Shown here piece after piece: positions 27,998 through 35,740 of a DNA stretch of 64,000 nt; within the stretch, counting starts at the first letter, position 1, and each line of letters opens with the position of its first letter. Under the pieces are notes generated by a model that worked only from the letters and a program-made list of their open reading frames with translations, did not search any database and was not told where the DNA came from. The stretch spans positions 374,830 through 438,829 of the forward strand of contig NZ_AQWP01000003.1 of assembly GCF_000375585.1 (NCBI RefSeq). Direction: 5' to 3'. The stretch comes from Sinorhizobium meliloti 4H41. GTDB taxonomy: Bacteria > Pseudomonadota > Alphaproteobacteria > Rhizobiales > Rhizobiaceae. A program made the position numbers and the translations under genes.

Positions 27998-28123
27998 AAA
28001 GAAGGCTGTGAGGACGCGCACCAAGCGCTATGGCAAGCCGGTCGAGGACCTTCCGACCGGTCCGAGGATCCCGCGACCGGGAAGCGCTCCGGGAGCTGCC
28101 GATCCGCATCGACAGCCTTCTTT
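27998..28123. repeat. Inverted-repeat-bounded structured element
   Basis: Perfect 12-bp inverted repeats, AAAGAAGGCTGT (27998-28009) and ACAGCCTTCTTT (28112-28123), enclose 102 bp that themselves hold several hairpins, for example CCGGTCG/CGACCGG and GCTCC/GGAGC. The element lies between the converging SDR and TRAP genes. Transcribed from either side it would fold into a long-stemmed branched RNA and may act as a two-way terminator. A miniature mobile element is an alternative, but no target duplication was evident. Confidence 0.45.
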
Positions 28124-28152
28124 AATGACCGGGGGGATATGAGGGGCGACGT

Positions 28153-29421
28153 TCACATTCGAGATGGCAACCACGTCGCGATCGCAGGGACGAAGATAAC
28201 GAGTACAGCCAGCGCGGCGAGCGCCACAACGAACGGCAAGACAGCTTTGGAGCCTTCCAGCAAATTCACTCTTGCAATGCCGCAACTGATGAAGAGGCTG
28301 GCGCCGACCGGGGGAGTTATTAGGCCGATTGCGAGCCCCATGACCGTTATGATGCCGAAATGGACCGGGTCGATGCCTACCTTCTGCGTAAGGGGCCAGA
28401 GGACCGGCACGAGAATGATGATTGCGGCTCCGAGATCCAGGACGGCACCGGCAACCAGATAGAGCGCGAGGATGAGCAGGAGGAGGATCTGCGGATTCGT
28501 GGTGATCTGCAGGATCATCTCGGCTGCCTGCTGCGGTATCTGCTCACGGGTAATGATCAGCCCATAGAGTGTTGCGCCGGCGATCAGCAGCATCACGATC
28601 CCGGTCGTCATTGCCGCGTCGAGCACGATGCGCGGCAGGTCCCGGACGTGGATTGTACGGTACACCACCATGCCAACAACGAGTGCATATGCGACGGCGA
28701 TGACGGACGCTTCCGTCGGGGTGGCGATGCCGTAGCGAATGGAGCCGATGATGATGACCGGCATGACGAGGCCCCACAAGCTGGCGCGGAAGGCCTTGAG
28801 GAACGAGGCGAACTGCGGCTTCGGCCCCCGGGGATATCCGGCACCGACCGAGCAGAGCCAAGCCACAGTGATCAGCGTCGCGGCCATGAGCAGACCCGGT
28901 ACGAGCCCCCCGACGAAGAGCCTGCTGACCGATGCACCGGTCACCACGCCGAATATGATCAGCGGTACCGAAGGGGGAATGAGAACCGAGATGAGCGAAC
29001 CGGACGCCACGACGGCAGCCGAGAAGCTGCGTGCGAAGCCCTTATTGACCATTTCGGGGATCATGACGCCACCGATGGAGGATGCCTCGGCGACGGCCGA
29101 GCCCGTCATGCCGCCCATAATCGTGCCGCCGCCAATGCTCGCATGGGCGAGACCGCCGCGCATCCAGCCCAGGGTCGCGTTGGCGAGGTTCATGATGTCT
29201 CGCGCAATCCCGCTCTTGGACATGAGATGACCTGCCAGCAGGAAAAAGGGAATGGACAGCAGGATAAAGCTGTCGATTGCGGCCGTCATGCGCTGCCCTA
29301 CGAGCGCCGGCGGGATCCCGCCGTAGAGGATGGCGGCGAGCGAGGCCAGGATCAAGGCAAAGGAAACCGGGACGTTAATGAGAAGAAGGGCGATGAACCC
29401 CAGGCCGAGGATTGCCGTCAC
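28153..29421 (-). CDS. dctM: TRAP transporter large permease, DctM type
   Basis: The 422-residue inner-membrane protein has about 12 hydrophobic segments and the DctM family signatures: IPFFLLAGHLMSKSGIARD near 60-78, GGGTIMGGMTGSAVAEASSIG near 100-120, and IPPSVPLIIFGVVTGASV. It forms the sodium-coupled transport channel of the tripartite system. The start is GTG 29421, overlapping the dctQ stop as GTGA; an upstream extension of the frame to 29958 is antisense-like and unrelated. It is the third gene of the dctP-dctQ-dctM operon. Confidence 0.9.
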   Translation of the reverse strand: MTAILGLGFIALLLINVPVSFALILASLAAILYGGIPPALVGQRMTAAIDSFILLSIPFFLLAGHLMSKSGIARDIMNLANATLGWMRGGLAHASIGGGTIMGGMTGSAVAEASSIGGVMIPEMVNKGFARSFSAAVVASGSLISVLIPPSVPLIIFGVVTGASVSRLFVGGLVPGLLMAATLITVAWLCSVGAGYPRGPKPQFASFLKAFRASLWGLVMPVIIIGSIRYGIATPTEASVIAVAYALVVGMVVYRTIHVRDLPRIVLDAAMTTGIVMLLIAGATLYGLIITREQIPQQAAEMILQITTNPQILLLLILALYLVAGAVLDLGAAIIILVPVLWPLTQKVGIDPVHFGIITVMGLAIGLITPPVGASLFISCGIARVNLLEGSKAVLPFVVALAALAVLVIFVPAIATWLPSRM

Positions 29422-29912
29422 TGTGTTTTCTCCGAAAGATCGAGCGCGCTGTCGCGCTTGCCCGTGATCCAGGCACTGACGATGTCGCAGGCGATCAACA
29501 GGGTCATCACGCTGTAGCCGGCATAGATCCACCCCATTGGTATCTGCAGGATCGGCGAGGGCTGGGTCAGCGCGAGGCGGATCAGGGAAATGTTGGTCCA
29601 GAACGTGTAGACGCAGAGCGCCAGCACGAGGCCCTCGACCAGCATTCTGGACCAGCGATGAAGCGCCGGGCTGTCGATGTAAATGACGGCGTCGACCGCG
29701 ATATGCAGCCGATATTTCCAGGCGAGCCATGCGGCGAGATAGCTCACCCAGACGAAGATGAACCGTGCCAGTTCCTCGGTCCAGTTCAGCGGGTGATGGA
29801 AGAAATACCGGGCAACCACCTGCCCGAGGCAGGTGACGACCATGATGGCGACCCCGATGATCAGCAGAACCTGCATCAGGCGTTCGATCCATTTCCAGCC
29901 AGTTATGAGCAT
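29418..29912 (-). CDS. dctQ: TRAP transporter small permease, DctQ type
   Basis: The 164-residue protein has four hydrophobic segments (about 13-35, 48-66, 88-108 and 126-148) and the family motif NWTEELARFIFVWVSYLAAW near 43-62. It pairs with DctM and the periplasmic DctP receptor. The start is ATG 29912, with GGGACGCTT as a weak ribosome site; translation may depend on the hairpin region upstream. It overlaps dctM by four bases. Confidence 0.9.
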   Translation of the reverse strand: MLITGWKWIERLMQVLLIIGVAIMVVTCLGQVVARYFFHHPLNWTEELARFIFVWVSYLAAWLAWKYRLHIAVDAVIYIDSPALHRWSRMLVEGLVLALCVYTFWTNISLIRLALTQPSPILQIPMGWIYAGYSVMTLLIACDIVSAWITGKRDSALDLSEKTQ

Positions 29913-29933
29913 AAGCGTCCCATCTTTTTATTG

Positions 29934-29963
29934 GGGCGGTGGCGCAAGCCTGCGCCACCGCCC
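29934..29963 (-). promoter_or_regulatory. Strong intergenic hairpin between dctP and dctQ
   Basis: GGGCGGTGGCGCA (29934-29946) and TGCGCCACCGCCC (29951-29963) form a perfect 13-bp stem with a four-base loop, 25 bp after the dctP stop codon. No T-run follows in the direction of transcription, so mRNA protection or partial termination that favours DctP is more likely than full termination. Confidence 0.65.
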
Positions 29964-29988
29964 GAGAAGGTCGTGGTTGGGCTTTGCG

Positions 29989-30948
29989 CTATTGAACCGA
30001 CTGGATCTTTTCCAGAAGGGCCGGGTCGATGTTCTGTTGCGACGCCGCAAGATCGCGAAGCGCATCCCGGAACGACGTGGTGTCGATTTCGACCACCGTC
30101 ATGCCCTTTTCCTTCAGCTTGGCGAGATAATCCTTCTCAAGCTCGGCAGCCTTCTCGCGCTGAAATCCGGTTGCCTCGGCGGCTGCTTCGGAGACGGCCG
30201 TCTGCTGTTCCGGCGTCAGGCTGTCCCATTTCATCTTGCTGAAAAGCGCAACATGCGGGCCATAGACGTGTCCGGTCAGCATGAGATGGCTTTGAACTTC
30301 CCAGAGCGAATTGACGTAGATGACCGTAATCGGGTTTTCCTGCGCATCAATGACGCCTTGGCCAAGGCTGGTGAAAACCTCACCCCAGACCATGGGCACG
30401 GGAGATGCGCCAAGTTTCTCGAAGGCGGCCATGTGCACCGGGTTCTGCATGGTCCGCAGCTTGAGGCCCGTCAGGTCTTCCGGCTTGGAGATTTCCTTCT
30501 TCGCCGTCAGGTGGCGCCAGCCGTTCTCCCACCAGGCCAGACCGTGAATGCCCCTGGTGTCGAACTTGCCAAGCAGGTCCTTGCCCACATCGCCGTCGAG
30601 CGTTGCATAGACATGCGGGGAATCTCGGAAAAGGAAAGGCAGGTCGACAATGCCGATCTCCGGCGCAAAAGCCAAAAGCGGGCCGGTCGAGACGACCGCC
30701 ATGTCGACGGAGCCGAACTGCAGCCCCTCGACCATTTCGCGTTCTTCGCCGAGCTGGCGGTCGGGGTAGACTTCGACTTTCACTTCACCATTCGTCTTCT
30801 CGCTCACGAGTTCGGCAAAGCGAACGAGCGCGAAATGCGTCGGGTGGCCCGTCGTTGTGCCGTGCCCTGCCTTGATGACGATTTCGGCAGCGGCAGGAAG
30901 CGCCAGTGTGGTTGCAAATGCGGCGGCGCACAACAGACGTCTGAACAT
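29989..30948 (-). CDS. dctP: TRAP transporter periplasmic receptor, DctP type
   Basis: The 319-residue product has a signal peptide (residues 1-21, cleavage after AAA) and the DctP/TAXI-type fold. Features include GHPTHFALVRFAELV, VEVYPDRQLGEEREMVEGLQFG near 58-79, and LKLRTMQNPVHMAAFEKLGASPVPM near 163-187, where the arginine normally binds the carboxylate of the ligand. The ligand is thus an organic acid, perhaps a sugar acid in view of the neighbouring SDR. The start at 30948 follows GGAGGAATCTTC. It is the first gene of its operon. Confidence 0.9.
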   Translation of the reverse strand: MFRRLLCAAAFATTLALPAAAEIVIKAGHGTTTGHPTHFALVRFAELVSEKTNGEVKVEVYPDRQLGEEREMVEGLQFGSVDMAVVSTGPLLAFAPEIGIVDLPFLFRDSPHVYATLDGDVGKDLLGKFDTRGIHGLAWWENGWRHLTAKKEISKPEDLTGLKLRTMQNPVHMAAFEKLGASPVPMVWGEVFTSLGQGVIDAQENPITVIYVNSLWEVQSHLMLTGHVYGPHVALFSKMKWDSLTPEQQTAVSEAAAEATGFQREKAAELEKDYLAKLKEKGMTVVEIDTTSFRDALRDLAASQQNIDPALLEKIQSVQ

Positions 30949-30999
30949 GAAGATTCCTCCCAGTTGGGCGGGGGTCCTCCTCGGACTCCCCGCGAAGAT

Positions 31000-31022
31000 G
31001 TATGCTTATAGGCTTATCATAC
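31000..31022. promoter_or_regulatory. Candidate operator upstream of dctP
   Basis: GTATG and CATAC flank an AT-rich, partly symmetrical core at 31000-31022, 52 bp before the dctP start. The size and composition resemble GntR-family operators that control sugar-acid TRAP systems, but no GntR gene lies in the window. The symmetry is imperfect in the core. Confidence 0.35.
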
Positions 31023-31130
31023 GAGTGTACTGTGCTCTCGTTGATCTTTGGCGTCAGGACGCCCCAATTTCCGGGCCGGAAGTTCGGGCGTACTTGCCTC
31101 CCGGTCGAGATCGGGAGGCGGTGAAGACTT

Positions 31131-32072
31131 CTATCGCATCCTCCCTCCCGGGCCGGCCACGGCGAGAACGGCGATGATGACGACGCCCTGAAGAATATCC
31201 TGGATACCGGGGGGCAACCCCGCGATCTGCAGGGTGGTAACGATCATCACGAGAAGAACCGCCCCGAAGAGCGTGCCCATTGCAGTTGCACTGCCGCCGG
31301 CGATCAAGGTTCCGCCGAGCACGACGGCGCCGACGGATTGCAACAGATACGGCGTGCCCATCTCGAGAAATGCACCTGCGGCGTAGCCGGAAAGCAGCAT
31401 TCCGGTCAGTGCGGAGAGAAGTGCGCTTGTCACGAATGTCGAACAGACGATGCGGCCGGTGCGGATGCCGGTGAGGCGTGCGGCCTCGACGCTCTGGCCG
31501 AGCGCGAGCAGCTTTCGACCATGGGAGGAAAAGCCAAGCATCAGGCCGATGAGGATGGTCAGGGCCAGTACGATGAGGAAGATCAGCGGGAAGCCGCCGA
31601 TCTTGGCGGTAGCAAGCCATGCCAGAAGGGGCGGTGTCCCCATGCGCGTCACCATCGCATTCACGACGAGGGTCAGGGATGCAAGGATGTAGCCGGTTGC
31701 AAGCGTCGCGATCATGGCCGGGATGCGCATCAGGACGACAAGTCCCGCGTTGACGAGGCCTATCGCCAGCGCGGTGCCAAGGACGGCGCCGGTGGCCGCC
31801 GGAAGGCCGGCATCGGTGCCGCCTGACATCACGACCGAGATGTAGGCGCTCAAGGTCACGGTGCTCGGGATCGAAAGATCGATGTTGCCGCGGCCCGTCG
31901 TGATGACGAGCATCTGGCCAAGGGCCGGAAACAGCAGAAAGGACGCCGAGGTCGCCACGCCCGTCAGGCTGTAGATGCTCAAGCGCTCCGTCAGCATGAC
32001 AAGGGCTGCCCATAACAGCAGGATGCCGGCAAGGGGCAGGACCCAGCGGCGCTCCGCGATCTGATCAAGCAT
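31131..32072 (-). CDS. CUT2 sugar ABC transporter permease
   Basis: The 313-residue RbsC-like inner-membrane permease has LGQMLVITTGRGNIDLSIPSTVTL near residue 52 and SVGAVVLGGTLIAGGSATAMGT near 250. Its start overlaps the end of the ATPase-permease fusion gene by eight bases, with GGAGGCACAGAA as ribosome site. It is the last gene of the long minus-strand cluster 31131-43255 and would form a heterodimeric channel with the permease half of the fusion protein. By context the substrate is D-apiose or a related branched sugar or acid. Confidence 0.85.
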   Translation of the reverse strand: MLDQIAERRWVLPLAGILLLWAALVMLTERLSIYSLTGVATSASFLLFPALGQMLVITTGRGNIDLSIPSTVTLSAYISVVMSGGTDAGLPAATGAVLGTALAIGLVNAGLVVLMRIPAMIATLATGYILASLTLVVNAMVTRMGTPPLLAWLATAKIGGFPLIFLIVLALTILIGLMLGFSSHGRKLLALGQSVEAARLTGIRTGRIVCSTFVTSALLSALTGMLLSGYAAGAFLEMGTPYLLQSVGAVVLGGTLIAGGSATAMGTLFGAVLLVMIVTTLQIAGLPPGIQDILQGVVIIAVLAVAGPGGRMR

Positions 32073-34545
32073 TTCTGTGCCTCCTGACGAGAAGCGCCTG
32101 GAACCCGAGGATCAGGATCAGCAATCCTCCCTGGACGGCGGCGTTTACATCTGTGCTGACCCCGAGGGAGGCGAGAAGCGCGCCGATCAGGGAGAGCGTC
32201 ACGGCCCCTGCTACGACGCCAGCCGGCGCGATCATGCCGCCGAGCAGCTGGCATCCCCCCATGACGACCGCAGCAATGCTGAGAAGGGTAAAGGATGAGC
32301 TCGCATTGATATCGCTGGCGTTGTTGGTGGCGGTGACATAGAGCCCGGCCACCATTGCGAAGATGCAGGCGATTGCATAGCGATAGACGGCGTAGCGGAC
32401 GGGCGACCAGCCTGCGCGTGTAAGCGCCGAAGCATTGGCGCCGAACCCGCGCAGGATGGTGCCGAGGGCCGATCCGTCGACGAAGAGCGCGGCCGCGGCC
32501 GCGAGGAGGATGAGAGCGAGGGGGGTCGGCAATCCCGGAATGCTCCACGAAAACAGCGCCGTCAGCCATTCCGGACTGCTGCCTCCGGGTGACGCTTGCA
32601 ACGTCTGCCCCGTCCCGATCCAGATGAAGGATGCGCCGAGCGTCACGACGATGGCAGGGATGGCGCGCGCCTGGATGAGGATGCCCATGAGGGCATAGCC
32701 GGCAAGGCCGGCCATTAGCGCCGCTGCTCCGAGGAAGGGGCTGGCCACCAGCAGCGTAGCGCTGATGACGTTGACGAGGCCGGCAAAGGCGCCCGCGCCA
32801 AGATCGATCTCACTGCCGCCCACCACGAACATCTGGGCAAGGGCGATGAGCACGAGCGGCACGGCAGGTGCCAGAAGGAGTTCCAGGCCGAAGGAGGATG
32901 CGACCAGCGGGTTCTTCATCGACATCGCGGCGAAGACGAGGATCAGGCTGGCAAACGGGATGGCCTTCATGATCGTGGGGCCGAGACGTCGCGGCGCGTT
33001 TCCGTCCTGTCCCGGTTCTTCGCTCGTCTTTCCGTGCTCGGCAAAGGACGATGCGACGATGGTGTCCTCGTCAATGTCCGTTCCGTGCAGTTCCCGGATG
33101 ATGCGGTTCTTGGAAAAGACGAAGACGCGGTCGCATTCCAGGAACTCGAGATCTTCGGTCGAATACCAGATCACGAGGCGGCCGGCCTTCGCGATCTCTC
33201 GCACCAGGCGATAGAAGTCACGCTTCGCCCCTATATCGACGCCGCGAGTGGGGTCGTCGAGCAAAAGGACGTCGAAATCATCGGCGAGTGCCCGGGCAAC
33301 GAGCGCCTTCTGCTGGTTGCCCCCGCTGAGTTCCAGAATTTTCGAGCCGAGGCGATTTTCATCGAGCCGAAGCGTTGCGGCAAGCGAGGCAGCGGCGGGG
33401 CGTTCGACTGCATCGCGAACCGCAGCGAAAGGACCGCGTGCCGCAATGCTGCCGATGGAAATATTCTGCAGCACCGTCCAGAGCGGAAAGACGCCCTCAT
33501 TGGCCCGATCGCCGGATATGTAGCGGACACGGCTTCCGGGCTTGAGGCCGCTCGTCCGGGGCTGCGAGAAGAGAGCCTGGAGCAGGGCTCGCTGGCCGCT
33601 GCCTTCGAGACCGGCGAGGCCGACGACTTCACCACTCCGAAGTAGGAGAGCCCCCACCTGTTCCGTTGTGCGGGAGCGATCGAGCGTTACGAGAGCGTCG
33701 CCCGTGGCCGCCGCGCCGCTCCGCGCTTCGCGCTGCGGTGTCTCGTGCGCGCCGGGGCCGCCCATCGCCTCCACCATTTGTGGAACGGAGGCCTCTGCCG
33801 AAATCGCGCGCCAGACGATCTGCCCGTTCCGCATCGCAATGACGCGGTCCGATACGTCCAGCACCTCCGCCAGCTTGTGGCTGATGAAGATGGTGGCCAG
33901 GCCTTCCGCCGCTCGCTGCCGGACGTAGCGGCGAAGCTGCGCGCTGCGCTCGGCGCCAAGCGAGGACGTCGGCTCATCGAGGATGAGGAGGCGCAGCGAA
34001 GGGTCGGCGGCAACGCGGGCAATTTCGACCATCTGCCGTTCGGCAAGGCTGAGATCGGCGACGAGCGCGCTGGTGGAAACTTGTGCGCCGGGAAAGATCG
34101 CCTCGATGCTGGCGCGGGCGAGGTCGTGATAGACGCGGCGCCATAGCGGACGGCGGCCGGCAAGCTCCGGGCGTTCAACGTAGAAATTGTCAGCGACGCT
34201 GAGATTGCCGCAAAGCGACAGTTCCTGCCAGACGATCCGCGTGCCCTGGCTCTGCGCAGCGCGCGCCGAGAACCTGTGGGGATCGAGGGCGGTGCCGTTC
34301 CAGTGCACCGAGCCCTCGTCCGGCCGCGTCACACCGCAGACGATGCGCATCAGGGTGCTCTTGCCCGCACCGTTGGCACCGATCAGGCCGATGACCTCGC
34401 CGGGGTGGACGTCCAGCGTGAGATTGTCATTGGCACGGGTGCTGCCATAGGCCTTGCCGATGCCCCGAAGCGACAGCAATGCGGTTCGGTCACCCGCTGA
34501 CGGGCGATAGTCCTCAGCTGGGGATATGGCGGCAGTCGGCTGCAT
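32065..34545 (-). CDS. CUT2 ABC transporter ATPase-permease fusion protein
   Basis: This 826-residue protein joins three parts normally on two polypeptides. ABC domain 1 (about 20-250) has Walker A GANGAGKST at 56-64. ABC domain 2 (about 280-500) has signature [15 protein letters not shown] and Walker B with DDPTRGVD. An RbsC-like permease (about 510-826) has ALAQMFVVGGSEIDLGAGAF and many membrane segments. No stop or frame slip separates them, so the fusion appears genuine. With the separate permease downstream it would make an asymmetric transporter. The start at 34545 follows AGAGGACCTAGC. Its likely receptor is the binding protein encoded just upstream. Confidence 0.9.
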   Translation of the reverse strand: MQPTAAISPAEDYRPSAGDRTALLSLRGIGKAYGSTRANDNLTLDVHPGEVIGLIGANGAGKSTLMRIVCGVTRPDEGSVHWNGTALDPHRFSARAAQSQGTRIVWQELSLCGNLSVADNFYVERPELAGRRPLWRRVYHDLARASIEAIFPGAQVSTSALVADLSLAERQMVEIARVAADPSLRLLILDEPTSSLGAERSAQLRRYVRQRAAEGLATIFISHKLAEVLDVSDRVIAMRNGQIVWRAISAEASVPQMVEAMGGPGAHETPQREARSGAAATGDALVTLDRSRTTEQVGALLLRSGEVVGLAGLEGSGQRALLQALFSQPRTSGLKPGSRVRYISGDRANEGVFPLWTVLQNISIGSIAARGPFAAVRDAVERPAAASLAATLRLDENRLGSKILELSGGNQQKALVARALADDFDVLLLDDPTRGVDIGAKRDFYRLVREIAKAGRLVIWYSTEDLEFLECDRVFVFSKNRIIRELHGTDIDEDTIVASSFAEHGKTSEEPGQDGNAPRRLGPTIMKAIPFASLILVFAAMSMKNPLVASSFGLELLLAPAVPLVLIALAQMFVVGGSEIDLGAGAFAGLVNVISATLLVASPFLGAAALMAGLAGYALMGILIQARAIPAIVVTLGASFIWIGTGQTLQASPGGSSPEWLTALFSWSIPGLPTPLALILLAAAAALFVDGSALGTILRGFGANASALTRAGWSPVRYAVYRYAIACIFAMVAGLYVTATNNASDINASSSFTLLSIAAVVMGGCQLLGGMIAPAGVVAGAVTLSLIGALLASLGVSTDVNAAVQGGLLILILGFQALLVRRHRNA

Positions 34546-34566
34546 GCTAGGTCCTCTTATGTCGCG

Positions 34567-34603
34567 AGATGTCCCGCCGCCGCGTTGCGAGGGCGGAACA
34601 TCT
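34567..34603 (-). promoter_or_regulatory. Intergenic hairpin after the binding-protein gene
   Basis: AGATGTCCCGCC (34567-34578) and GGCGGAACATCT (34592-34603) form a 12-bp stem with one wobble pair, 14 bp after the binding-protein stop. No T-run follows it. The position matches the hairpins at 7311 and 29934, which also follow receptor genes. Confidence 0.55.
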
Positions 34604-34617
34604 CTTCCTGCGCTTTT

Positions 34618-35658
34618 TTACTTTGCCGTCTTGATCAGGTTCTCGTTCACCCATTCCTGGCTGAAGCTCGGGCTGATGATGAGGCCGGGCTTCAGGTCTT
34701 TCGCGGTCTCTGCGAGGTTGCTCTCGTCAACGGTGGCAACCGGCATGGTCATCTCCTTGGCGGGCGTCGCGCCCTTGACGATCTCGTAGGCAAGCCAGAA
34801 TGCGGCGCCGCCGATGCCGGGCGTCGTGTTCATGGATGTCGTCTTGTAGCCCTTGGCTGCCTGTTCGGCCCACCAGATCACGAAATCGCTGGAGCCGCCG
34901 CCCTCGATGACCGGGAGCTTTTCAGCATAAGGACCGCCGGCCTGAACGAAGGCCTGCGCAATGCCATAGTCGTCGCTGCCGCCCTGACCGAGAACCGCGT
35001 CCACCTGGGCGAGGCTCGGCAGCACATTGGCGATTGCCGACTGCGCGACGGATGCGGTGGCTTGCCCGAAAACTTCGGCAACGACCTTGACGTCCGGATT
35101 GGCGTCGAGAACGGCTTTCTGGGCGCTGTACATCAGGTTGTCGGGACCGGAACCCTTCACGCCGCGCACAACGATGACGTTGCCCTTGTTGCCGATCAGT
35201 TCGAGCGTCTTCTTGGCCTGTTCGGTCTTGTAGCCCGTGAAGTCGAAGGAGAGCTTGTAAGCGCAGTCTGCCGTCAGGAGCGAATCGAACGCGATGATCT
35301 TGATGCCGGCGGCGCATGCCTTCTCGGCAAGGCCGTTCAGCGCGGTTTCCGAGGCGGCGTTGATGGCGATCGCATCCACGCCGCGCAGGATGAGCTCCGC
35401 CATCTGGCTGTTCTGCTGGTTGACGCTGCCATCGCCGTTCAGCACGACGAATTCGGCGATCTTGCCGTCGGCCTTGGCTTTTTCAGCCTCAGCTGTGAAG
35501 GCGTCGACCATCTGGCGGCGCCAGGTGTTGCCGTAGAACGAGTTGGACAAGGCGATTACCGGCTTATCCGGCGAGGCGACGGCGACCTGAGGTGCTATCG
35601 CCAGCATCGAAATCGATGCCAGGCAGGCGAATGTGAAGCTGCGACGCAATGTGGACAT
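34618..35658 (-). CDS. Periplasmic sugar-binding protein (CUT2, RbsB-like)
   Basis: The 346-residue product has a signal peptide (about 1-28, cleavage after VAVA) and the peripla_BP_4 fold: ALSNSFYGNTWRRQMVDAF, QMAELILRGVDAIAINAASETAL near 83-105, and GQGGSDDYGIAQAF. Ligands of this family are monosaccharides or their acids and lactones. It lies between the kinase gene and the ATPase-permease fusion, so it is probably their receptor. The start at 35658 follows CGGGAGGTCTTC. A perfect hairpin (GTCTTTCC/GGAAAGAC, 35687-35707) lies 29 bp upstream of the start. Confidence 0.85.
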   Translation of the reverse strand: MSTLRRSFTFACLASISMLAIAPQVAVASPDKPVIALSNSFYGNTWRRQMVDAFTAEAEKAKADGKIAEFVVLNGDGSVNQQNSQMAELILRGVDAIAINAASETALNGLAEKACAAGIKIIAFDSLLTADCAYKLSFDFTGYKTEQAKKTLELIGNKGNVIVVRGVKGSGPDNLMYSAQKAVLDANPDVKVVAEVFGQATASVAQSAIANVLPSLAQVDAVLGQGGSDDYGIAQAFVQAGGPYAEKLPVIEGGGSSDFVIWWAEQAAKGYKTTSMNTTPGIGGAAFWLAYEIVKGATPAKEMTMPVATVDESNLAETAKDLKPGLIISPSFSQEWVNENLIKTAK

Positions 35659-35686
35659 GAAGACCTCCCGTTCCGTGTGTCAGACC

Positions 35687-35707
35687 GTCTTTCCGCGATG
35701 GAAAGAC
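35687..35707 (-). promoter_or_regulatory. Hairpin upstream of the sugar-binding protein gene
   Basis: GTCTTTCC (35687-35694) and GGAAAGAC (35700-35707) form a perfect 8-bp stem with a five-base loop in the 82-bp gap between the kinase stop and the receptor start. It may protect the 5' end of a processed receptor mRNA; the role is inferred. Confidence 0.45.
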
Positions 35708-35740
35708 CGCCTGGGTTTCTGCTAAGCTTCCCTTGGCGGA

